Shown: positions 25,201-33,311 of the stretch, one piece after another
How the letters are laid out: each line of letters opens with the position of its first letter
Numbering within the stretch: position 1 is the first letter of the stretch
Translations under genes and position numbers: made by a program
Notes under the pieces: generated by a model
The model's input: only the letters and a program-made list of their open reading frames with translations
The model's database searches: none
What the model was told of the DNA's origin: nothing
NCBI GenBank assembly: GCA_963667815.1
Contig: OY764021.1
From: Saccharicrinis sp963667815
GTDB lineage: Bacteria > Bacteroidota > Bacteroidia > Bacteroidales > Marinilabiliaceae
Length of the DNA stretch: 64,000 nucleotides
Reading direction: 5' to 3' (one strand)

Positions 25201-27746
25201 CGCTACTTGCCGGACAAGGAACACAAGATTTTGCAGCCAAAAACCTTAGTGTTGCAGGAAATTTAACCATAAGTGGCAATATTAGTTATGTAGATACTGA
25301 GCGAGTAAGAAGTGAGAATGATTTAATTATTACACGTTTTGGAGCCACAGCCGGACTAGTAGCCGGAACATACACAGGAATACAAGCAACTTTGTACGAT
25401 GGCGTAAACGATGGTCAACTGGTATTTGGTTCAGATGGTTTTGCTCGTGTTGGTGATGTTCTTGATTTACAAATATTAGCCACTCGTGAAAACTCTCCTA
25501 TTTCAAATGGCATTGCTTATTTTGATTCTGCGACAAATCAATTTAAAACTAAAACAGAGAGTTCATTGTCGGTTGCCTGGGCGGTCCAATCAAGTAAGAT
25601 AACCGTCACAGATCATACTGTAAATAATACTAATTATCCCGTAGTTTGGCATAATGGAAGTAATCAATTATTCGATAGCGTTAGTAGAGGTTTTACTTTC
25701 AATCCGAGTACTGGAAATTTAAATGCAACAACATTTACAGAGGGTGGTACATTATTAAGTAATAAGTATTTAGGGAAAACTGCAAAGGCGGTTGACTCCG
25801 ATAAACTAGATGGTCTTAACTCTAGTCAATTTGTTAGAAATGATAGTCTAAGCGCTGCAAATTTTTATCAAAGTGCAATCATTTTTAGCTATGCTGATAA
25901 TAGTAATATAGATCATATTTGGCACGATGATAGTTCTAATACTTTTCATTTTATTTCAGATGGTAGTTTTAAAGTAAATGGTAATAGTACAGTTAGAGCA
26001 GGCGCATTTAATGAGGGTGGTACGCTTTTGAGTGCTAAATATGCTCGCAAAGCTAGCGATGAAACTATTACAGGTACTTGGAGTTACGAAAAAGGCGGTG
26101 TTCAAGCTGTTTTTAGAAACCCATCAAAACCAAATGAAAGGGGTGAATTTAATTGGGGTAGATTTGCTGTATATGACGAAAATAATAACGCTAAAGCTAG
26201 ATTTGCAGGTTACGGTGTTAACTACATTAATAGTTATTTAGGTGTAAATAAAACAAGTGCCGATTATACTTTAGATGTAAATGGTCACGTGCGAACAACT
26301 ACGAATTTCCTTGTTGGAGATGGATATACATTGATAACAAAAGGTTCGAGCAACAGTGTTAGACTTGCAACTGATAGTGGTTATGTTGAGATCGGACCAC
26401 AAAATACTTCTCATAATCATTTTGTAACAGATAGGCCAGATCATTATTTTAATAAAGAAATCAATTTAGGTAGTAATTCTATTAGGTCTTACAGCGATGA
26501 TTTAATACTTAAAAGAGCAGATATAGAGAAGCTTAAATTGGGCGATACTGTAAGTACTTTATCTACTGAACTAACTATATCAAGGTCTAATCCTAAAATA
26601 AACCTAACATCAACTGACGATAATTCTCCTTATAGTGGTACTATAGTTTTTAACGAAAATAGTTTATCGAGTGCTGCTTGGATTAAATATGACGGTAGTG
26701 CCAATAAGATTCATATTGGTACTTATGAGCGAGGTAATAAAGCGTTTACTATTATTAGAGATAGTGGTTTAGTTGGTATAAATAGAGAAGATCCTGCCTA
26801 TACCTTAGATGTTGTAGGTACAGTTAGAGCTACAAATACAATTAAAGGTGAAAATACTGGTGCTGATGCATTTGATTCTTACGGAGGTTATTCTGTAAGA
26901 GCAGGAGATGGTAGAGGTATTAGATTTTGGGGAAGCGATAATTACAAAATCTATATGTCTAAGTATAATAATGATACTTGGGGCGATTTTCTTTCAAATT
27001 CTGGCGATTATAATATGTACTTTAGAATGTCAGGTGGTGATGATAGAGGTTTTGTTTTTCGTAATGATACAACTGCTGTAGCTCATATATGGAGAGGTGG
27101 ACTTCGGCTAGGAACTACTGGTGTTCTTTCTCGTACTGCTCACAATACAGGTCATTTAGTAGGTAGTTATAACAATGTAGGTGTTAATTCTACTGCAACT
27201 AACCCTATTTATACAATCGGTAGTAATTACAACCCTCTTGTATCATCGTTGAATAGTATGTACGGTATTGGGTTTACTCACACTAACGCATCTTTTTTAT
27301 CTAATTTTAATGATAATGGTTGGGGTTTGTATGTTGCTGCTGATGGTGACGCTAGAATATTTTTAAATGGTTCTACTGGTGATATTAAGGCAACTGGCAA
27401 TATCACAGGTCAAGGCGAAGTTACAGCCTATTCTTCTTCAGATATTAGATTAAAAGAAAATGTTAAACCTGTAAATAGTTCTCTATCTGTAATAGATCAG
27501 CTTAATGTAGTAAGTTATAATTACAACTCTACTGCAATAAAATTAAAAGGAATTACACAAGATAAGAGTTACGATGTAGGTTTAATTGCTCAAGCGGTTG
27601 AAGATATCCCAGAACTAAAACATATAGTTGGCACCGTATATCAGGAATATAAAGCGATAAATTATGTCAAGCTAGTGCCGTTTTTGATTGGTGCTATTCA
27701 AGAATTAAAACAAGAGCTTAATACGCTCAGAAAGGAGGTGGCATAA
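22260..27746 (+). CDS. Tail hub/fibre protein with C-terminal S74 intramolecular chaperone
   Basis: 1828 aa. Residues 1 to about 480 look like a tail-associated hub (Tal-like): beta-rich, ending near NPYSPEIELSNVV. From about 650 a fibre begins, with a HIRxG-like KIHADSISVTEAFA segment and two 34-residue repeats near 912-979, each ending in a DHNHxGxY motif. HxH motifs bind iron in trimeric T4 and lambda fibres. Residues about 1720-1828 are a peptidase S74 domain; Ser1727 and Lys1732 in SSDIRLK are the self-cleavage pair. The mature fibre should be trimeric with the tip cut off. Confidence 0.88.
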   Translation: MIIQNIDGVGGSLDIAVTDKSYRLRQIMGEDSLYLYFTYENYIDVAVGAYVDYQGVRYYLLKPDNFKKNHSRNYEYSLVLDSSLGNLSKYKMRDSAEKLLKFPFTAKPQQHLQMLVDNLNDRESGWTVGSCIDATEKLISYNHTNLREALRMIAEAFDTEWEVLGKTINLKKVEYNKTTPLALSYGKGNGFKPGIGRSNVDEKAAIEVLHIQGGERNIDYSKYGNKALLLPKSQTYTYEGREYVVSADGRSIQRNDKALVTGVEDSLYCSHIYPSRVGSVSELIIVDQTNHFYDFKDSSIPEDLDFNDCLMEGETMTVVFQSGMLAGREFEIDSYVHADRLFRIVPQEQDGLLLPDDTFRPALNDEYAVFGIQLPDAYIRDDASKEGASWDMFKEAVQYFYENETPRFTFSGELDGIWAKQDWLNIGGKIVLGGFVNFSDPHFFPAGELIRIIEIKDYINNPYSPEIELSNVVTGSTIVSEIGKVKAQEVVETENHKQALNFTKRRFRSAQETIALLSDAIDGFGKGINPITVQTMALLVGDQSLQFRFVNGNTDPIEIIHNITFNNTTKVLNADAGWIQHMTLGITEVKAGSRADSEYSFWNVSSFASPALVELDKAYYFYIKASKTDDTAVFYLSENAIKLEEVSGYYHFLVGILNSEIDSERSFAKLYGFTEILPGQISTSKIHADSISVTEAFATQIYGSGAQIGGVDINPQTLIDNGITGLRLGNLETFNPTQDKEGIMFGKQNDKYKMFVGNATQNIVFDGAQLLLSGYPMIGSGESIGVGELSQYFEIVNKGQANQYLRAKVSLASVGQMTAYEAGGVDIPSLWDSMPVAGTDVLGAIKVGENLSIDANGVLSAQAGGVSSWNDLTDKPATFTPSAHNHTIVEITGLQSALDGKAASSHNHAGIYEPVFSKNSAFNKSFSGSGSASTVSRSDHNHSGTYEPVFSKNSAFNKNFGGTGSATTVSRSDHNHTGIYALLAGQGTQDFAAKNLSVAGNLTISGNISYVDTERVRSENDLIITRFGATAGLVAGTYTGIQATLYDGVNDGQLVFGSDGFARVGDVLDLQILATRENSPISNGIAYFDSATNQFKTKTESSLSVAWAVQSSKITVTDHTVNNTNYPVVWHNGSNQLFDSVSRGFTFNPSTGNLNATTFTEGGTLLSNKYLGKTAKAVDSDKLDGLNSSQFVRNDSLSAANFYQSAIIFSYADNSNIDHIWHDDSSNTFHFISDGSFKVNGNSTVRAGAFNEGGTLLSAKYARKASDETITGTWSYEKGGVQAVFRNPSKPNERGEFNWGRFAVYDENNNAKARFAGYGVNYINSYLGVNKTSADYTLDVNGHVRTTTNFLVGDGYTLITKGSSNSVRLATDSGYVEIGPQNTSHNHFVTDRPDHYFNKEINLGSNSIRSYSDDLILKRADIEKLKLGDTVSTLSTELTISRSNPKINLTSTDDNSPYSGTIVFNENSLSSAAWIKYDGSANKIHIGTYERGNKAFTIIRDSGLVGINREDPAYTLDVVGTVRATNTIKGENTGADAFDSYGGYSVRAGDGRGIRFWGSDNYKIYMSKYNNDTWGDFLSNSGDYNMYFRMSGGDDRGFVFRNDTTAVAHIWRGGLRLGTTGVLSRTAHNTGHLVGSYNNVGVNSTATNPIYTIGSNYNPLVSSLNSMYGIGFTHTNASFLSNFNDNGWGLYVAADGDARIFLNGSTGDIKATGNITGQGEVTAYSSSDIRLKENVKPVNSSLSVIDQLNVVSYNYNSTAIKLKGITQDKSYDVGLIAQAVEDIPELKHIVGTVYQEYKAINYVKLVPFLIGAIQELKQELNTLRKEVA
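24993..25196 (+). repeat. Two 34-codon repeats in the fibre shaft with HNH metal-binding motifs
   Basis: Two in-frame 102-bp units start at 24993 and 25095. Each encodes YEPVFSKNSAFNK, a Gly/Ser-rich turn, SRSDHNH. Two further HNH motifs precede them (SAHNHT and SSHNHA). Protein similarity is high while codons differ, so the units are old or selected at protein level. Each HNH likely lines up in the trimer to hold a metal ion. Confidence 0.7.
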
Positions 27747-28729
27747 TGACTTTAGGAATAACAGATATAACTACTACGTTAGTAGCTAATATAATAGGTG
27801 AAAATTCAAATGATGTTGGTACGCTTAGGAACAGCTCAAAAAATAATTATTGGGGTTTTAAATCTGAATATGTAGAGGACAAATATTGGGGTAAACCTAG
27901 AGACAGTGTATTACCTGTTTTTTATAGTCTTGGCGATTACAGGGGGTATGATCATTATTGGAGGTGTTGGGCTTTTTCTAGCCTGGTTAATTCAAGCGGC
28001 TATTATGAGGCTGGCACTACATTATTAATATCTCTTATAAATTTTCCGAGTTGGGCTAATGCTGATGGTACAGAACACCATTTCAGTGTAGAATTTAAAC
28101 GTACAAATGATTACCAACATGGAAGCGGTACATTTATGGAAACTGATAGATACACAACAGGTAATACATCTTTTTCTACGTCATTTAGTAACACTTCTCC
28201 ACCAGACGGAGGTGCAGCGTTAGTAGAGGGGAGTACTGTGTATATAAGACTAGTACATCTTTCAAGTGAAGAAAGGCGATGGGATGATGATATGTCGTCA
28301 ATTCCAGCCACAAATGGTAATGAATATATTATTCCAATTACAATAAAAAATAAAGGTTGGTCAGGTGATATATATCCATTTTCTATAAGTTGTTGGGGAA
28401 GCACTTTAGAAAATCAAGTGGGAGCGACAATTCAAATAGGAAATGATAATAGCTCAGATATTTGGGTAGATTGGAGATGTGAGTTAGCAAGTGATTCAAA
28501 CTTTACTTTAGACAAAACAACTTTAAACGGAAGCTTTCAAGCTGATGGACAGCCTACACCTTTAGGAGGTGCGGTTTTGTCATCTGATAACGAAATTGTA
28601 ACAAGTAAGATATACAGCACAGGACAAACGGTGTATTATAAAGCTTACATAACTTATGCTTCAGGTAATAATTACTCATCCGCACAATTAACAGGTAGTT
28701 TTATAATGAGTTCTGCTCCACCAATGTAA
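27746..28729 (+). CDS. Tail tip / fibre-associated protein
   Basis: 327 aa, start overlapping the fibre stop (TAATG). Beta-rich and rich in Asn, Ser, Tyr and Trp, as in receptor-binding or decoration proteins. The last ~80 residues form an Ig-like strand pattern (DKTTLNGSFQADGQPTPLGG ... VYYKAYITYASGN). No family is recognised. Position after the fibre suggests a cap, a fibre assembly partner or a second receptor-binding protein. Confidence 0.6.
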   Translation: MTLGITDITTTLVANIIGENSNDVGTLRNSSKNNYWGFKSEYVEDKYWGKPRDSVLPVFYSLGDYRGYDHYWRCWAFSSLVNSSGYYEAGTTLLISLINFPSWANADGTEHHFSVEFKRTNDYQHGSGTFMETDRYTTGNTSFSTSFSNTSPPDGGAALVEGSTVYIRLVHLSSEERRWDDDMSSIPATNGNEYIIPITIKNKGWSGDIYPFSISCWGSTLENQVGATIQIGNDNSSDIWVDWRCELASDSNFTLDKTTLNGSFQADGQPTPLGGAVLSSDNEIVTSKIYSTGQTVYYKAYITYASGNNYSSAQLTGSFIMSSAPPM

Positions 28730-28768
28730 TTAATGACAACAATTAACTAATCAAGAAAACATACAATA

Positions 28769-29275
28769 ATGAAAAACAAAGATCTATATCTAATTAAACA
28801 GGTAATTACTCAAGTAAAGGATAAAGGCTCAAATAAATTTAAGCTGGCTTTAATCATAAATGAAATTGAGCTTGATAAAAGAATTGAGGCCCTGGATAAA
28901 TTACGAGAACAAGGAGAGGATGTAAAGGCATTTGAACAAGAGCGCATTAAAATAATGCAGAAATATGCAGAGAAAGATGAAGCCGGTAATGTGCTTGTTT
29001 TTTCCGAGCCAGATGGTAAAGGAGTGAAAAAGACAGACGGGTACGGGTTTACATTTATCAAAAAAGATAGAGAAGCCTATGAGAAGGAACTTGAAAAGTT
29101 TCAGGAAGAAAATAAAGAGCTTTTGGAGAAAGAATTGAAAAAGCAAAAAGAGTTTAATAAAACGCTTGAGCAAGATGTTGAGCCAAAAATTGAGTTAACA
29201 AAAATTGATTTTGATATTGTTCCGGAAATTGGTTTTGATCAGCTGAAAGTATTAATGCCTATTATTAATAACTAA
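28769..29275 (+). CDS. Coiled-coil phage protein downstream of tail genes (DUF1617-like?)
   Basis: 168 aa, highly charged. Residues about 90-140 form a continuous coiled coil (REAYEKELEKFQEENKELLEKELKK), followed by a short beta segment (IDFDIVPEIGFDQLKVLMP). The start resembles small phage proteins of DUF1617 type, which begin with a helix containing ...FKLALIINE. Last gene of the plus-strand late block, followed at once by the structured terminator region. Confidence 0.55.
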   Translation: MKNKDLYLIKQVITQVKDKGSNKFKLALIINEIELDKRIEALDKLREQGEDVKAFEQERIKIMQKYAEKDEAGNVLVFSEPDGKGVKKTDGYGFTFIKKDREAYEKELEKFQEENKELLEKELKKQKEFNKTLEQDVEPKIELTKIDFDIVPEIGFDQLKVLMPIINN

Positions 29276-29290
29276 TAACTAGAGAGGGAA

Positions 29291-29421
29291 AAGAGCCCTC
29301 GACTTATATGCAGTTAGCTTCTCACTTCTAACCTGCAAAATTTAAGGTGCATACACACCACGCCGAGGGCAAATGCCTTTGGTCGGTGTGTATGCACCTT
29401 TTTTATTTAACATGTGAGAAG
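29291..29421 (+). ncRNA. Structured 3' region / candidate RNA with 16-bp terminator stem and possible pseudoknot
   Basis: A 16-bp perfect stem (29344-29359 with 29385-29400) and T-run form a strong terminator. Its loop holds CGAGGGC (29364-29370), complementary to upstream GCCCTCG (29295-29301). Between them is a hairpin (GCAGTTAG 29310-29317 with CTAACcTGC 29328-29336). That hairpin's loop, CTTCTCAC (29318-29325), is complementary to GTGAGAAG at 29414-29421, after the terminator. This is more structure than termination needs, so a stable RNA or a switchable terminator is suggested. No promoter was identified, so it may be processed from the late transcript. Confidence 0.6.
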
Positions 29422-29485
29422 ACCACAAAAATAGAAATTTAAACACCATTTAAAAATAATTTAAACATACAAATAAATAACACAC

Positions 29486-30364
29486 ATGAACACTAAAATG
29501 TACACAACTGCTCCATTGCCATTTATGGGGCAAAAAAGGAGATTCGTAAAACAGTTTAATCAGGCTTTAAAAGAATTCGAAAATGTACCCACCTTTGTAG
29601 ACTTATTTGGTGGTTCTGGATTGCTATCACATACAGCAAAACGAATACGTCCTGATGCTCAGGTAATATATAATGATTACGATAATTATCATTTGCGTTT
29701 ATTGAATGTTGATAGAACCAACAGAATACTTGAAAACATTCGAAATTACACAGTTAATTGTAAAACAGACAAGAAACTACCAACAGAAGTTAAAGAGGTT
29801 ATTATTGCATATCTAAAAGAACAGGAGTAAACTGGATATGTAGACTATATTACATTATCATCTTCGTTACTGTTTAGTATGAACTATTCAACAACGTTAG
29901 AGGATCTATCAAAGCAAACAATGTATAATTGTGTCCGTAAATCAAATTACAATGTTTCAGGTTACCTTGATGGCTTGGAGGTTGTGAGATATGATTATAA
30001 AGAACTATTTGATAAGTTTAAAGATAGAAATGACGTTGTTTTCTTTGTTGATCCTCCCTATTTATCGACTGAGCAATGCACATATAAAAATTACTGGAGG
30101 TTATCAAACTATCTTGATGTTCTCAATACATTAAAAGATACATCATACTTTTATTTTACTTCTGATAAATCCAGTATTATAGAGTTATGCGAATGGTTAG
30201 AAAAGAACCTGGAGGCTAATAACCCATTCAAAGGAGCTGTTAAATATGAAATGCCTGTTAAGGTAAACCATAATGCCGGTTACACCGATATTATGCTGTA
30301 TAAACAGAACACTAGTGTATCAGGCTCAATAAATCAAATAGAGTATCAAAGTACCATGACATGA
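29486..30364 (+). pseudogene. DNA adenine methylase (D12 class), interrupted by one in-frame TAA
   Basis: One frame of 293 codons runs from ATG 29486 to TGA 30364, broken only by TAA at 29828-29830. The part before has PLPFMGQKRRF (AdoMet motif X) and DLFGGSGLLS (motif I). The part after has the catalytic VVFFVDPPYLST (motif IV, DPPY) and a YTDIMLYK end. The residues after the stop (TGYVDYITLSSSLLFS) continue the domain. A single C-to-T change from CAA would explain the stop. Position at the right end mirrors Mu mom, so the gene once protected phage DNA from restriction. Readthrough or two-piece function is possible but unlikely. Confidence 0.82.
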
Positions 30365-30366
30365 AA

Positions 30367-30388
30367 AAGGCAGCTATTTAGCTGCCTT
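30367..30388 (-). terminator. Perfect 9-bp hairpin near the prophage right end
   Basis: AAGGCAGCT and AGCTGCCTT flank an ATTT loop. The T-run is on the minus strand, so it would terminate transcription entering the prophage from the host side. On the plus strand it follows the methylase stop without a T-run. Confidence 0.6.
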
Positions 30389-30412
30389 AAATGATTATAA
30401 AAAAAGTATTTA

Positions 30413-30442
30413 TTTGTACATTTCATTTTGAAAATGTGTACA
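30413..30442. other. Probable right end of the transposable prophage
   Basis: Two TGTACA motifs (30415-30420 and 30437-30442) flank CATTTTGAAAATG, a near-palindrome. Read inward from 30442 the end starts TGTACACATTTTC, which has the 5'-TG required of Mu-type ends and a repeated motif as expected for transposase sites. The recD frame is open from just outside this point. The matching left end and the target duplication lie outside the window, so the exact base is inferred. Confidence 0.55.
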
Positions 30443-30587
30443 TTTTAATTTTTCGATTATAGATAAATACAATAAACAGGTTGAAGAAACAGAGCAGGAG
30501 GACAGTGGGTATACTCAACGCATTGACAAAAAAGTATTACAGTCTAGTGATTTAGTATCGAGCGATGATAGAAATGTTCAACCCTTT

Positions 30588-32168
30588 GTGTTTTATAATG
30601 ATAAATTATACTTGCATCGTTATTTTTCGTATGAAACTGAGATTATTGATTCCATAAAACGCCTGATTGAACAGGGGAAACATGAAAAGGGAAACCGAAT
30701 AGCGCTATTAAATAAGCATAAAGCTATTATTCAGGAACTTTTTAATAATCATTCCACTGTTAAAGACCTAAGTATTGAGGAAAATACCAACTGGCAATTG
30801 GTAGCAGCATTAACAGCCTTGCTAAGTAATTTTTCTATCATTACAGGAGGACCCGGAACAGGAAAAACAACTACTGTAGCTAAGATATTAGCAGTTCTTT
30901 ATACTTTAAATCCAAAATACAAAGTGGCGTTAGCAGCACCTACAGGTAAAGCTGCTGCCCGTATGAAAGAATCTTTAAATAACGCCCGTAATTTTTTATC
31001 CATTAACGAGGAAGTAAAAGAGAAGTTTGATTCAATAGATGCAGCTACCATTCATCGTTTATTAGGCTATGTTAAAGATTCACCATACTTTAGGCACAAT
31101 AGCAATAACCCTTTAAATTTTGATGTGTTGATTGTTGATGAGTCCAGTATGATTGGATCTTCGTTAATGGCTAAACTATTATTAGCTGTAAAACCTCAGT
31201 CACGAATTATATTGCTGGGCGATAAAGATCAACTGGCATCGGTTGAGGCGGGAAGTATATTAGGTGATATATGTCTCACGCAAAAACAATGCATGAACCA
31301 ACTTACAAAGGAAAATGCAGATTGGATCAACCAGTTTACAAATGAAGAACAAGCACAAATTCATTCTTCATTTATACTTAATAAGGAGCTAGCAAATATA
31401 TTACAAGAACATATTGTTGAATTAAAACGCAGTCATCGATTTAAAAGCAATGAAGGTATTGGTAAGTTTAGTAAAGCCGTTATTAATGGAATGTTGGATG
31501 AAGAAATGATTACCTCTTCTATTCCTATAGATGGCGAATATGTGCAAGTCTGCAATAATTATAAATCAGATGAATTATATGCTTTAATGGATCATTATAA
31601 AGCATACATTACAGAGCCTGATATTAAAGAAGCATTGCAAAAACTGAATGATGTTCGGTTTTTATGTGCAGTGCGCAAGGGTGATTATGGAGTTAATCAA
31701 TACAATCAATTCATAGAACAGTATTTGAATGATAAAGGCTTGATTCAACCCGGAAGTATATTTTACGAGAATCAACCCATCATGATCACCCAAAATGATT
31801 ACAATTTAGGATTGTTTAATGGTGATATCGGTATCATTCGTAAAGATGAAGAAGGTAAATTAAAAGCATGGTTCGAAGATCCGGAAAGTGGAATTAAAAG
31901 TATTCATACCGGATATTTAAATGCTTACGATACTGTTTTTGCCATGACCATACATAAAAGTCAGGGATCAGAATTTACGCATGTTGGAATAATACTACCA
32001 AAGGATGATAATTCACCACTATTAACTCGAGAGCTAATTTATACTGGTATTACAAGGGCCAAAAAAAGCGCTGTTATATTTACTTCAAATGAAGTGTTGA
32101 TTAATGGCACCCGGAAGATGGTTGAGCGTGCATCGGGTATTACGGATAGGTTGTTGCAAGGAGTATAG
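30588..32168 (+). CDS. recD: RecD helicase subunit, 5' part separated by the prophage
   Basis: RecD is the 5'-to-3' helicase of the RecBCD exonuclease. The frame is open from 30432 but has no start before GTG 30588. Residues encoded from about 30443 (SIIDKYNKQVEETEQ...) read as RecD N-terminal sequence, leading into PFVFYNDKLYLHRYF, a usual RecD motif. From GTG 30588, Walker A is GGPGTGKT with Lys93; VLIVDESSM is Walker B and FAMTIHKSQGSEF a late helicase motif. In E. coli RecD the Walker A Lys is near 177, so roughly 80 residues are missing. The rest of the N-terminus probably lies left of the prophage. Any product here is truncated. Confidence 0.85.
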   Translation: MFYNDKLYLHRYFSYETEIIDSIKRLIEQGKHEKGNRIALLNKHKAIIQELFNNHSTVKDLSIEENTNWQLVAALTALLSNFSIITGGPGTGKTTTVAKILAVLYTLNPKYKVALAAPTGKAAARMKESLNNARNFLSINEEVKEKFDSIDAATIHRLLGYVKDSPYFRHNSNNPLNFDVLIVDESSMIGSSLMAKLLLAVKPQSRIILLGDKDQLASVEAGSILGDICLTQKQCMNQLTKENADWINQFTNEEQAQIHSSFILNKELANILQEHIVELKRSHRFKSNEGIGKFSKAVINGMLDEEMITSSIPIDGEYVQVCNNYKSDELYALMDHYKAYITEPDIKEALQKLNDVRFLCAVRKGDYGVNQYNQFIEQYLNDKGLIQPGSIFYENQPIMITQNDYNLGLFNGDIGIIRKDEEGKLKAWFEDPESGIKSIHTGYLNAYDTVFAMTIHKSQGSEFTHVGIILPKDDNSPLLTRELIYTGITRAKKSAVIFTSNEVLINGTRKMVERASGITDRLLQGV

Positions 32169-32224
32169 GGTAGAGAGCTTAGTGCTTAGCGCAAGGAGCA
32201 TAGGGAAAAGGGAATAAGAAAAAA

Positions 32225-33285
32225 GGTTAAAGGGTATCGGAGATTAAAAGTACAAGATGCAATCTTGCACCAGCGTAAAATGTTAAAGGGTAACAACTAA
32301 GAAATAGTGTTTCAATCTCGAATGGTTCTTCCGGCATCAGCTGGTGAGCCAAAAAACAAGATGCTGAAGTCGGCCAAAGCGGTGTTGTTTGAAGCCTCGA
32401 GGTACGAAAGGCAAGTTTCAGCGCTATCGATGTAAGCACCGTAGTTTTTTGAGCTAGGCAGGTGCAGCCGGCGGCTCTTTTGCCTACTTTTTGAGCTGTA
32501 GCAAAAAGTAGGAGCCCAGCGGCTTGAGCGAAAAAAGAAAAAAGTTGAAAAGGTTAAAGGGTATCGGAGATTAAAGGTACAAGATGCAATCTTGCACCAG
32601 CGTAAAATGTTAAAGGTTAACAACTAAGAAATAGTGTTTCAATCTAGAATGGTTCTTCCGGCATCAGCTGGTGAGCCGAAAAACAAGATGCATAAGTTGG
32701 CCAAAGCGGTGTTGTTTGAAGCCTTGAGGTACGAAAGGCAAGTTTCAGCGCTTAAGACGAAAGCATCGTAGATTTTTTGAGCTAGGCAGGTGCAGCCGGC
32801 GGCTCTTTTGCCTACTTTTTGAGCTGTAGCAAAAAGTAGGAGCCCAGCGGCTTGAACGAAAAAAGAAAAAAGTTGAAAAGGTTAAAGGGTATCGGAGATT
32901 AAAGGTACAAGATGCAATCTTGCACCAGCGTAAAATGTTAAAGGTTAACAACTAAGAAATAGTGTTTCAATCTAGAATGGTTCTTCCGGCATCAGCTGGT
33001 GAGCCAAAAACAAGATGCATAAGTTGGCCAAAGCGGTGTTGTTTGAAGCCTTGAGGTACGAAAGGCAAGTTTCAGCGCTTAAGACGAAAGCATCGTAGAT
33101 TTTTTGAGTGAGGCAGGTGCAGCCGGCGGACTTTTTGTTTCCTTTTTTGACTGTAGAAAAAAGGAAAAGCCCAGCGGCTTGAGCGAGAAAAGAAAAAAGT
33201 TGAAAAGGTTAAAGGGTATCAGAGATTAAAGGTACAAGATGCAATCTTGCACCAACGTATAATAGTTAAAAGTTAACAACTAAAA
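32225..33285. repeat. Three and a quarter tandem 327-bp repeats with a covarying hairpin
   Basis: Units start at 32225, 32552, 32880 and 33207 (spacing 327, 328, 327); the last is cut after about 80 bp. Each contains CAAGAT-GCA-ATCTTG and a long hairpin of 11 bp with a GCTGTAG-like loop. In units 1 and 2 the stem is CCTACTTTTTG/CAAAAAGTAGG (32483-32512 and 32811-32840). In unit 3 it is TTTCCTTTTTT/AAAAAAGGAAA (33138-33167). Four base pairs differ and all four are compensated. No convincing gene is encoded; minus-strand frames of 65-100 codons in it are repeat artefacts. The block fills the recD-recC gap. Confidence 0.9.
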
Positions 33286-33311
33286 AGTTGAAATAGAAAA
33301 TATAAATTAAG

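Larger units (their letters stand above)
1..30442. mobile_element. Mu-like transposable prophage, right-hand ~30 kb (left end outside window)
   Basis: The gene set is that of a transposable Mu-type phage: DUF3164, gp27/gp28 terminase, gp29-like portal joined to gpF, gp36, gpG, protease/scaffold, capsid, tail genes, and a DNA-modification gene at the right end as in Mu (mom). The transposase, MuB equivalent and repressor would lie left of base 1. I place the right end at 30442 because the sequence read inward from there starts TGTACA, fitting the TG...CA ends of Mu-type elements. The TGTACA motif recurs about 22 bp inside, and an open recD frame starts just outside. No sheath gene is seen, so the virion is probably siphovirus-like. 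The right boundary is inferred. Confidence 0.88.

Noticed and set aside
22260..28729. Diversity-generating retroelement target in the tail genes
   Set aside because: No reverse transcriptase gene and no template/variable repeat pair are visible in the window.
30432..30587. Upstream start for the visible recD frame
   Set aside because: The frame is open but has no ATG, GTG or TTG in this stretch, and its first codons are inferred phage-end DNA.
32227..32951. Minus-strand frames of 68-103 codons across the tandem repeats
   Set aside because: They recur only because the DNA repeats, run through hairpins and have composition unlike real proteins of this genome.
32225..33285. CRISPR array
   Set aside because: Units are 327 bp, contiguous, without short repeats separated by unique spacers, and no cas genes lie nearby.
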